From NCBI GenBank assembly GCA_020849075.1, contig JADLGZ010000080.1, positions 1-13,606 on the forward strand: a stretch of 13,606 nt of DNA, given 5' to 3'. The translations under genes were made by a program, and so were the position numbers. Below, in pieces: positions 5,522-12,105 of this stretch. Within the stretch, counting starts at the first letter, position 1. Each line of letters begins with the position of its first letter. This DNA comes from Fimbriimonadaceae bacterium. GTDB taxonomy: Bacteria; Armatimonadota; Fimbriimonadia; Fimbriimonadales; Fimbriimonadaceae. The notes below the pieces were generated by a model. That model worked only from the letters and a program-made list of their open reading frames with translations. It was not told the DNA's origin and searched no databases.

Positions 5522-6745
5522 ATGCCTGAGATTTCAAGTCGCGCCGTGGCTACTCCAGAGTCCCCGATTCGCAAGCTTGCGCCGTTTGCCGATGCCGCCA
5601 AAGCAAGGGGGCTTACCGTCTACCACCTCAACATCGGACAGCCCGATGTCGAGGCACCGGTTGAGTTCTGGCAAGCGATCAAGGACATCAATGACCCGAT
5701 CGTTGCCTATACGAATTCTGCTGGCAATCAAAGCTTGAGAGAAGCTGCAGTCCAGCATTATCGCGCTAAGGGCATCAACATTGAGCTGAATCAGCTGTTC
5801 ATCACTACGGCAGGAAGTGAGGCAATCATCTTTGCCATGTTGGCTTGTTTGAATGAAGGCGATGAGGTCATTATTCCTGAGCCGATGTATGCTAACTACA
5901 TTGGATTTGCCGCCATTGCGGGGGTTAAAGTCGTTCCGATCACGACGAGAATTGAAGATAATTACGCTCTGCCGTCAGCCGATGAGTTTGCCCGCCAGAT
6001 TACATCCAGGACGAAAGCAATCCTCATTTGCAACCCTAACAATCCCACCGGTACTGTTTATGGGCAAGCTCAACTGGATGGGCTACAAGACCTTGCCATC
6101 AAGCACGATCTCTTTATCTTCGCCGACGAGGTTTATCACGAGTTCAACTACACCGGGCAGCCTGTCCCGTCAGTCTTGAACCTGCCCGGATTGGATCGCC
6201 ACGTGGTGGCGATAGATTCCGTAAGCAAGAAGTTTAGTTTGTGCGGAGCCCGTGTCGGCTTCTTCATTTGCCGCAATCCAGAAGTTTATGGGTCGGCGAT
6301 CAAGTTTGCCCAAGCGCGACTTTCGCCACCCGCAATTGAGCAGGTTGGCGTTGAGGCTGCCCTGCGTTCAACACCTCGCTCTTACTTTGAAGGAATGAAG
6401 GACGAGTACATGAAGCGGCGCGACCTGCTTGTCTCAACCCTTAGAGGTCTGAATGGCGTTGTTGTGCCGGAGGTAGACGGAGCCTTTTATGCGATGGTCA
6501 GGTTGCCCATTGATGATTGCGACAGGTTCTGCAAGTGGCTACTTGAGGAGTTTAGCCACGACGGGAAGACATTGATGCTGGCCCCGGGCACTGGCTTTTA
6601 TGAAACAGATGGTCTCGGTAAGGATGAGGTGAGGATCGCCTATGTTTACCGATGCGAAGAGCTGGCAACTGCCCTAGAACTCTTGGTTCGCGCCCTAGCT
6701 GTCTATCCTGGGCGGACCTGCGAGCAAGCATTGGCTGCAAGATAG
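5522..6745 (+). CDS. PLP-dependent class I/II aminotransferase (AspC/aromatic-type fold)
   Basis: A 407-residue fold-type I aminotransferase transferring amino groups between amino acids and 2-oxo acids in the cytoplasm. It shows the N-terminal LNIGQPDV (36-43), a phosphate-side AGSEAI loop (97-102), NPNNPTG (171-177) and ADEVYHEF (201-208). The PLP lysine is K236 in SVSKKFSLCGARVGF, with R244 nearby, and a C-terminal VRIAYV carries the likely carboxylate-binding arginine. Length and motif order fit aspartate/alanine/aromatic aminotransferases; the exact substrate cannot be read from sequence. The frame stays open to a TTG at 5492, but ATG 5522 (MPEISSRAVATPESPIRKLA) matches the usual family start. 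It is followed by ndk after only 3 bases, so they form an operon. Confidence 0.92.
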   Translation: MPEISSRAVATPESPIRKLAPFADAAKARGLTVYHLNIGQPDVEAPVEFWQAIKDINDPIVAYTNSAGNQSLREAAVQHYRAKGINIELNQLFITTAGSEAIIFAMLACLNEGDEVIIPEPMYANYIGFAAIAGVKVVPITTRIEDNYALPSADEFARQITSRTKAILICNPNNPTGTVYGQAQLDGLQDLAIKHDLFIFADEVYHEFNYTGQPVPSVLNLPGLDRHVVAIDSVSKKFSLCGARVGFFICRNPEVYGSAIKFAQARLSPPAIEQVGVEAALRSTPRSYFEGMKDEYMKRRDLLVSTLRGLNGVVVPEVDGAFYAMVRLPIDDCDRFCKWLLEEFSHDGKTLMLAPGTGFYETDGLGKDEVRIAYVYRCEELATALELLVRALAVYPGRTCEQALAAR

Positions 6746-6748
6746 ATC

Positions 6749-7195
6749 ATGGGTTCCGAAAAGGTATCCTCCTCGTTCGTGAATGAAACTACTTTGGTCC
6801 TTATTAAGCCCGGCGGAGTGAGCCGTGGCCTCATCGGAGAAGTGACTCGACGCGTGGAGGCTCGGGGTCTCACCATCAGTGGGATGAAGCTGATCAATGC
6901 CCCTCGGGAAACTGTTGAGACCCACTACGCCGAGCACCGAGAGCGCCCATTCTTCAAGGATGTGTGCGACTATCTGACCAGTGGCCCTATTGTGGCGATG
7001 GCCGTCAGCGGCCCCAATGCAATCAAAGCCATTCGCACAATGATGGGTGCGACCAATCCAATCGAAGCGACCCCAGGGACGGTTCGCGGTGACTTGGCCC
7101 TAACCATTGATGATAACCTGACCCACAGCTCGGACGGTGAAGAATCGGCGGCCCGTGAATTGGGGCTTTGGTTCAGCGAAGGCATGGTCAAGTAG
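6749..7195 (+). CDS. ndk: Nucleoside diphosphate kinase
   Basis: Nucleoside diphosphate kinase regenerates NTPs and dNTPs by transferring the gamma-phosphate of ATP through a phosphohistidine. The 148-residue protein contains the phosphate-binding LVLIKPGGVSRGLIGEV (residues 16-32; the common KPD is KPG here), R-x-RPFF (64-69) and the active-site segment NLTHSSDGEESAARELGLWF, with the phospho-acceptor His126. The usual NxxHGSDS has Ser127 in place of Gly. A short extra N-terminal segment (about 10 residues) precedes the normal family start. No strong ribosome binding site is seen, so translation may be coupled to the aminotransferase ending 3 bases upstream. Confidence 0.95.
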   Translation: MGSEKVSSSFVNETTLVLIKPGGVSRGLIGEVTRRVEARGLTISGMKLINAPRETVETHYAEHRERPFFKDVCDYLTSGPIVAMAVSGPNAIKAIRTMMGATNPIEATPGTVRGDLALTIDDNLTHSSDGEESAARELGLWFSEGMVK

Positions 7196-7202
7196 AACCA
7201 AC

Positions 7203-7219
7203 GGCGCTTGCAAAGCGTT
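7203..7219 (+). terminator. Weak hairpin after ndk
   Basis: CGCTT-GCA-AAGCG (7205-7217), extendable by two G-T pairs, is followed by a T-rich but interrupted tract TTCAATTCTT. It lies in the 37-base gap between ndk and the DUF1573 gene. The stem is short, so it may only partly terminate or may be chance. No clear promoter for the next gene follows it. Confidence 0.25.
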
Positions 7220-7232
7220 CAATTCTTAGATA

Positions 7233-8843
7233 ATGGTTCCTTCTCTCCTTGTGGCGACCTTGGTTACAGCACCACCGGGACCCGCGATTAGTCCCGGTAC
7301 TAACGAGTGGTTTCAGCGCGGCATGGTTTCGGTCATGCGCGACCTTGAGGCGGGGAAGTTTACAGAGGCAGCCGCTAAAGCGGCACGCCTGCCCGACTCA
7401 ACGATCACCTTGGGTTGGGATGAGCACGGCCTGAGCGCCCTGCAAAAGTCCGAGTTTCGAGCGGAGCGCGACAGAGCGATCAGCGCATGGAAGGAGGTCA
7501 TTCCGGGGCTCAAGGTGGTCTTCACTGCGGGTAATTCGCCCGAAGTGAAGGTCAGCTTTGCTCCGTCTCTTCCCCCCAACTCGGATTCCATAAGCCCCGC
7601 AGGAGCCGTCTTCCTTACCTCCATTGCGCCGACCGACCCAGCCATTGATGCGGTAATCGCGCTTGAGCGAGGCGCCACAAAGGCGAAAACGGTGGGCATG
7701 GATGTTTACAATGAAGTTGCCTTCGCTCTGGGTTCCGCGCTAGGATTGGCAAGGTTTCCTCAAACGGGAGCAGCCATGTACCGTACGGAAGGTTCGTACA
7801 ACGACCATTACGCACCTCTGCGAGGGTATCTACTGCTCGTAAATGAGAACTTTCAGGGCGTCAAGACCCTTCGAGAGGCAGCCGTCAAGAAACTGCGGCT
7901 GAGCCCGGCAATTCCCCAGCTCGCCCTTCAGCCAACCCGGTATGACGCCAAGCCGACTGTGCAAGGTGCACCGCTAAGTTTCAGCATTACAATCACGAAT
8001 CAAGGGAAGGCGACCTTGCAGTATCGAATCGTCCCCGATTGTGGATGTTTCACCGTACGACAGGGCACTGAAGTTGCTCCCGGAGAAACGCAAGGCATTG
8101 GTGTTGCCATCAATACGATGGATTTCCCCGGCACCCACGATAAGGTGCTGTATATCTATAGTAACGATCCCGAAAATCCAGTACGAATTTTTCCGGTCAC
8201 CTTTCAGGCCAAACCTCGATATCGCTTTCTCTGGAACGAAGCCACAGATGTGCTTCAAGTAGGGGACAATGGCCGAACTGCCTCGGTCTATCTTGCCGTT
8301 GAAGGCGACATGAAAGTCACCGGTGCCTCTATTCAAGGTGGTGCCGCGGGGATGGTGGACTTTGAGCCTTGGGAAGGGACCCTCCCTGATCCAAAGTACA
8401 ACGAGGGCCCCCTGCCTAGAAAAGGCTACAAGTTTGAACTCTTGTTTGGCCCGAGTATTGGCGTGGGACGAAGGACGGTCGGGCTCTCAGTAGATACTGA
8501 CGACCCAATCTTTAGCCGCCTCAATTTTCCTTTCTACTTGCAGAAGGGTATCGTTGCGCTTCCGCAACGGGTCTATTTGGGGTTACTCAAGCCTAGACAA
8601 GCTGCTCAGGGGACGGCTCGCATTAGCCGTCCCGGTAAGCCATTCAAGGTGACGCGCGTCGAATCGCTGTCCTCGGCCCTGATTGTTTCAACCGAACCGT
8701 TTGGGTCCAAGGGTGACTATCGAATCAACATCACCTTCAAAGGGGTGCCGGATTCAGGGAATTGGACGGGCAAGATTCGGGTCCATACCGACGATCCCAG
8801 CCAGCCCACGATTGATGTAGATGTCGCCGCAGCCGTCCAATGA
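7233..8843 (+). CDS. Exported DUF1573 protein with a degenerate matrixin-like N-terminal domain
   Basis: A 536-residue protein of unknown function, predicted to be exported. It has a short hydrophobic leader (VPSLLVATLVTA) that lacks the usual positive charge. Residues about 75-185 follow a matrixin metalloprotease pattern: RDRAISAWKEVIPGLKVVF, an AGAVFL strand, then VAFALGSALGLAR and AAMY, like a zinc helix with a Met-turn. All zinc ligands and the catalytic Glu of HExGHxLGLxH are replaced (F164, A165, S168, R174), so it should be proteolytically dead. Residues about 240-326 are a DUF1573 immunoglobulin-like domain, with FSITITNQGKATLQYRIVPD, then CGC at 270-272 and IYSNDPENPVRIFPV. Two more beta-sandwich-like stretches follow (about 335-440 and 445-536, ending TDDPSQPTIDVDV). 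An in-frame TAG just upstream fixes the start at 7233 or later. The stop overlaps the next gene as ATGA, so the two are translationally coupled. Confidence 0.78.
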   Translation: MVPSLLVATLVTAPPGPAISPGTNEWFQRGMVSVMRDLEAGKFTEAAAKAARLPDSTITLGWDEHGLSALQKSEFRAERDRAISAWKEVIPGLKVVFTAGNSPEVKVSFAPSLPPNSDSISPAGAVFLTSIAPTDPAIDAVIALERGATKAKTVGMDVYNEVAFALGSALGLARFPQTGAAMYRTEGSYNDHYAPLRGYLLLVNENFQGVKTLREAAVKKLRLSPAIPQLALQPTRYDAKPTVQGAPLSFSITITNQGKATLQYRIVPDCGCFTVRQGTEVAPGETQGIGVAINTMDFPGTHDKVLYIYSNDPENPVRIFPVTFQAKPRYRFLWNEATDVLQVGDNGRTASVYLAVEGDMKVTGASIQGGAAGMVDFEPWEGTLPDPKYNEGPLPRKGYKFELLFGPSIGVGRRTVGLSVDTDDPIFSRLNFPFYLQKGIVALPQRVYLGLLKPRQAAQGTARISRPGKPFKVTRVESLSSALIVSTEPFGSKGDYRINITFKGVPDSGNWTGKIRVHTDDPSQPTIDVDVAAAVQ

Positions 8844-10045
8844 AACCTTGGCTCGTCGCCCTTGTCGCTACTCCGTGGGTCGCCACGGTCTTTACCCCTT
8901 CATCAACCCCAACCACAATTGTCATTGGCGGTGAGTTCAATGGTTACCTGAGCCCGTGCGGGTGCTCTGAGCCTATGCTCGGCGGCTTGGAACGCCTCGG
9001 CGGCTTGGTCGCCTCAACGAGACAAGCCGGCAAAACCCTAGTCTTCCTGAGTGGCCCAATAACCAGTTCCCTGGGTCGACAAAGCGAATTGAAAGCGGAG
9101 ACAGTGGCCGAGGCAGTCCGCGTGGTCGGTGCGTCCGGTTTCAATCTTACAAGCCAAGACTCAAGGCTCGGGCTGGGGACAGTTTCCTCAATGCAGAATT
9201 TAAGCAGGGACAAGCTCTTGTGGGGAAGGAAAGGGCGGGTGGCGGGGGCCTTCTGGGTAGCGGGAGCCTCTCAAAAGCAGGGCGAAATTGCCGCTAATCT
9301 TGACGAGGAGACCGGTAATTTAGGCGATTCCCTAGCTCAATCGGGTGGGCGTCCCGTTATTGTCCTACTGGACGGGGATCTAGCCTATGCCCGCCAGATA
9401 GCCACCCAATACAAACAGGTTCGCCTGATCGTCTTCACGGCCCCCGGCAAAGCCCCCGCCGCCCCAGTCAAGGAAGGGGCCGCCTGGCTTGTCCACCCTG
9501 GGGAGCGAGGTACTGCCGCCATCCGGCTCACCTGGCAAGGTGGCAGGTGGATTTCATACCAAGCAGTGCCATTGGGTCCGGATACGACTACTGATCAAGG
9601 CGTGCGGAAAGTTTTCCACGAATACCTAAATCGCGTGGACGAAGAGGATTTGATGGAGCAAATGCCTCGATCAAGCGGGCCAGAGTATGCGGGGAGCCAG
9701 ATATGTATGAGTTGTCATACTGAAGCTGCTAAAAAGTGGCAGGAATCAAAGCATGCCGTTGCCCTCGCCACCCTTGAGGGCGAACATCACGACCGTGATC
9801 CAGATTGTATAAGTTGCCACGTAGTCGATATACAGACACAGAATGGTTTTCGAACTCGCACTGAAACTCCGGATCTGGCAGATGTAGGTTGTGAGAGTTG
9901 CCATGGGCCCGGGTTGGCTCACACCAATCTTCCTAAGGTAAATAAAATGCCTAAGTTTGCCAGTGATTCATGCACAAAATGTCACACGGTAAACAACAGC
10001 CCTCGGTTTGATTTCGATAGTTATTGGAAGAAGATTGCCCATTGA
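8840..10045 (+). CDS. Exported tetraheme cytochrome c with metallophosphoesterase-like N-terminal region
   Basis: A 401-residue periplasmic or surface electron-transfer protein. After a signal peptide (MKPWLVALVATPWVATVFT), residues about 25-245 resemble the 5'-nucleotidase/metallophosphoesterase-like domain often fused to multiheme cytochromes. The best marker is NGYLSPCGCSEPMLGGLERLGGL (34-56, split here at LGGLERLGGL). The usual metal-binding D-x-H, GD and GNH motifs are not visible, so catalysis is doubtful. The C-terminal part (about 280-390) is cytochrome c554-like, with four CxxCH heme sites: CMSCH (289-293), CISCH (323-327), CESCH (351-355) and CTKCH (378-382). His305 in WQESKHAVALATLEG and His316/317 are candidate distal ligands. 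Heme attachment needs export, consistent with the signal. The ATGA overlap with the DUF1573 gene suggests equimolar synthesis and a shared complex. The electron donor and acceptor are unknown. Confidence 0.85.
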   Translation: MKPWLVALVATPWVATVFTPSSTPTTIVIGGEFNGYLSPCGCSEPMLGGLERLGGLVASTRQAGKTLVFLSGPITSSLGRQSELKAETVAEAVRVVGASGFNLTSQDSRLGLGTVSSMQNLSRDKLLWGRKGRVAGAFWVAGASQKQGEIAANLDEETGNLGDSLAQSGGRPVIVLLDGDLAYARQIATQYKQVRLIVFTAPGKAPAAPVKEGAAWLVHPGERGTAAIRLTWQGGRWISYQAVPLGPDTTTDQGVRKVFHEYLNRVDEEDLMEQMPRSSGPEYAGSQICMSCHTEAAKKWQESKHAVALATLEGEHHDRDPDCISCHVVDIQTQNGFRTRTETPDLADVGCESCHGPGLAHTNLPKVNKMPKFASDSCTKCHTVNNSPRFDFDSYWKKIAH

Positions 10046-10123
10046 GGTCCATCCGGAAAAGGTGTGGAGAAGATTGATAAAAACTTGATTTGCAGGTGAT
10101 TGAGGGCGATTTCTCTAGCTCCT

Positions 10124-10145
10124 GTGCCGCGGCGGTGCTTTTCTT
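10124..10145 (+). terminator. Possible terminator after the cytochrome gene
   Basis: GTGCCG-CGG-CGGTGC (10124-10138, a 6-bp stem with two G-T pairs and a three-base loop) is followed by TTTTCTT. It lies about 80 bases after the cytochrome stop and before the DnaA-like gene, a sensible place to end the exported-protein operon. The stem is short and partly wobble-paired, so confidence is limited. Confidence 0.35.
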
Positions 10146-10196
10146 AGATCGCGTCTCCCGTTGACGTCATTTCTGTCTATTGGCCACTCTATTGGA

Positions 10197-11198
10197 ATGC
10201 GGATGAGGAGGGCTTTCGGAGAACCGGCAACGGCAACCCGTGCCTTGCAGCGCCTGCAATCCACCCCGCTTACACTGCGCCCCGAGTACGAAGGTTTTGT
10301 CGTCGTGCCCTCGAACATTGAGGGGGTGGAGGCGGCCATGATGCTCGGTGCTGGGGTTAGTCCGTTTGTGGCAATCGTCGGTCCAACAGGTTGGGGGAAA
10401 TCGCATCTATTGCGAGTTGCCGCGGAACAGGCGCATATTGCCTGTGGTGTGAGGCCCAAAGTTCGCCAAGGAGGGAATCTAATCGGGAAGGGCCGATGGG
10501 ACCACCCGGATCCGCTACTCATTGATGATGCGCAGCAGTGCCTGCAGAGACCCCGTCAGTACCAAGCCTTACGGAAGGCCCTTGACCTACGGGTTCGCCT
10601 TGGTCGTGCGACGATGGTCGGCTTTACCGGAGGTAAGCGTTCGCAGGTCGAGGCCCTATTGCCGCAGTTGGAGAGGTGGTCGGTGGCGGAAATACCGGTT
10701 CCGCACCAACACGAGCGGCAGGCTATCCTGCGCCATATTGCCGAAAAGGAGGGCTTAGTGTTATCCAATCGGCTCATCATGATTCTTTCTCGCCATGTTG
10801 ACGGGAGCGGCGACGCGCTCGTGGGCCTCATCCAGCGCTTAGGCTTGGTTCAGGCCGGGTGGATTCGATTTGAAGATGAAATGTTGGCCCTCGGCATAGC
10901 CCGCCCCTACATGGCTGATCCGACCCATATGATTCGCTGGTGCGACCAAGTTTTGGACCACATCATTGAGCCGTTAGGCCTAGAGGGTAACAGCCATTTA
11001 ACTCGTAGCCTTACGATCTTTTCCCTGCGAAAATTGATGGGAATTGGGGAGTCTGACGTTTCCCAGTATTACAAGGTCGAGCCCGGAGACGTCTTCTCAT
11101 ACGAACATGCGTTTGAGTTGGCTTTACAAGACCCCAAGATCCAGCGCTTGGCCCAAGTCTGCCGAGCGGGACTGGATCAGGCCCTCAATTCTTTTTGA
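10197..11198 (+). CDS. Divergent DnaA-like AAA+ ATPase
   Basis: A 333-residue protein that follows the DnaA domain III-IV plan. It opens LRPEYEGFVVVPSN (compare DnaA NPKYTFDNFVVGPSN), with Walker A GPTGWGKS (62-69), Walker B LLIDD (107-111) and a lid region IPVPHQHERQAILRHIAEKEGL. A C-terminal helical part, RSLTIFSLRKLMGIGESDVSQ (270-290, with R and RKL as in DnaA domain IV), completes it. By ungapped hand alignment three hallmarks are altered. The box VII arginine finger (SRF) becomes QLERW, the sensor II arginine (RELEGAL) becomes Asp, and the origin-binding signature GGRDHTTV becomes VEPGDVFSY. Domain I is absent. It is thus probably not the replication initiator but a regulator or adaptor paralog, loosely comparable to Hda. 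The start is uncertain: ATG 10197 is chosen over TTG 10161 and ATG 10203, and none has a good ribosome binding site. CBS-GGDEF and ARC genes follow on the same strand. Confidence 0.7.
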   Translation: MRMRRAFGEPATATRALQRLQSTPLTLRPEYEGFVVVPSNIEGVEAAMMLGAGVSPFVAIVGPTGWGKSHLLRVAAEQAHIACGVRPKVRQGGNLIGKGRWDHPDPLLIDDAQQCLQRPRQYQALRKALDLRVRLGRATMVGFTGGKRSQVEALLPQLERWSVAEIPVPHQHERQAILRHIAEKEGLVLSNRLIMILSRHVDGSGDALVGLIQRLGLVQAGWIRFEDEMLALGIARPYMADPTHMIRWCDQVLDHIIEPLGLEGNSHLTRSLTIFSLRKLMGIGESDVSQYYKVEPGDVFSYEHAFELALQDPKIQRLAQVCRAGLDQALNSF

Positions 11199-11262
11199 GT
11201 CCAGCATGTTTGCCGTAGCAAGATTAACCGCTATGGCCTTACAGTAATTACGAATACCTAGC

Positions 11263-12096
11263 TTGAAGACCTTAGAAGAATTGCGCCTGGTGCCCGTATG
11301 GGTGAACCCGAGCCACACGGTGGAGTCGGCCCTCATACTAATGAAGGGCCACAGCCTTCGAGCCATCGCAGTGATGGAGAAGGGGGCATTGCTGGGCGTC
11401 CTGACCTTTGACGTCGCTTCTAGCTGCCCCATCGAGACCCTCGCCCAAGATGTTATGCGCAAGAAGCCCGCTGTTTTCGAACCTGATGAGCAGGTGGTTA
11501 AGGCGGCTCAGCAATTTGTGGACGAAGACATAGATCTAGGGGTCGTTATGGATGACACAAGGTTCTATGGCGTGGTGACTTCAAACACTCTCCTGCGTGA
11601 ACTCCGGAGGTCGTGGGATACCCTCACTGGCCTCGGTTTCAGTGACCGCCTCCGGGAGTGGGGAATCGAACAACTTTCGTCGGGTAGGGAAATAACAATA
11701 TTGTTCATTGACCTCGACTCGTTTGGAGAATACAACAAGAAGTACGGACACCCCGTCGGCGATCGAGTGCTCAAGCGAGTAGCCAAGCTTCTAAAAGGTT
11801 CAGTTGCCGAAACCGATATCTTGGTCCGATACGGTGGTGACGAGTTTGCCATCGGTACCTTGCGTGCGAGGGCTGAAGCCGAGGATCTTGCCGCCGCGAT
11901 CAAGGAAGGAAGCGCTTCCCTGTTCCTTGAAGGGGACTATCATCCGGTGACCTTTACCGTTGGCATCGCGGGAGGGAGGCGGTCGGTGACCCGGCCTGAT
12001 ATCCATGTGGCCGCAACACTGGACTGGCTGATAACGGCCGCCAGTAGAGATGCTATGGCAAAGAAACCTCGAAAGGACAAGCCCTCACCTGCGTAG
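11263..12096 (+). CDS. CBS-pair plus GGDEF diguanylate cyclase
   Basis: A 277-residue soluble protein joining two CBS motifs (about 6-52 and 57-112), which commonly bind adenine nucleotides, to a GGDEF domain (about 130-260) that makes cyclic-di-GMP from two GTP. The active-site features are intact: FIDLDSFGEYNKKYGHPVGD (metal D150, guanine-binding N158) and RYGGDEF (189-195). The allosteric I-site RxxD, expected five residues before GGDEF, is AETD (182-185), so product feedback inhibition is probably lost. The arrangement suggests c-di-GMP production controlled by adenylate or energy state. The start is a TTG at 11263 with no clear ribosome binding site; a second TTG at 11281 is possible. 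The gene is 64 bases downstream of the DnaA-like gene. Its TAG stop is in the same frame as the ARC gene, whose ATG is only 9 bases further on. Confidence 0.85.
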   Translation: MKTLEELRLVPVWVNPSHTVESALILMKGHSLRAIAVMEKGALLGVLTFDVASSCPIETLAQDVMRKKPAVFEPDEQVVKAAQQFVDEDIDLGVVMDDTRFYGVVTSNTLLRELRRSWDTLTGLGFSDRLREWGIEQLSSGREITILFIDLDSFGEYNKKYGHPVGDRVLKRVAKLLKGSVAETDILVRYGGDEFAIGTLRARAEAEDLAAAIKEGSASLFLEGDYHPVTFTVGIAGGRRSVTRPDIHVAATLDWLITAASRDAMAKKPRKDKPSPA

Positions 12097-12105
12097 TATT
12101 CATTT

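Noticed and set aside
7208..7236. TTGCAA with TAATGG at 17 bases as a promoter for the DUF1573 gene
   Set aside because: The -10 would overlap the start codon, so transcription would begin inside the gene.
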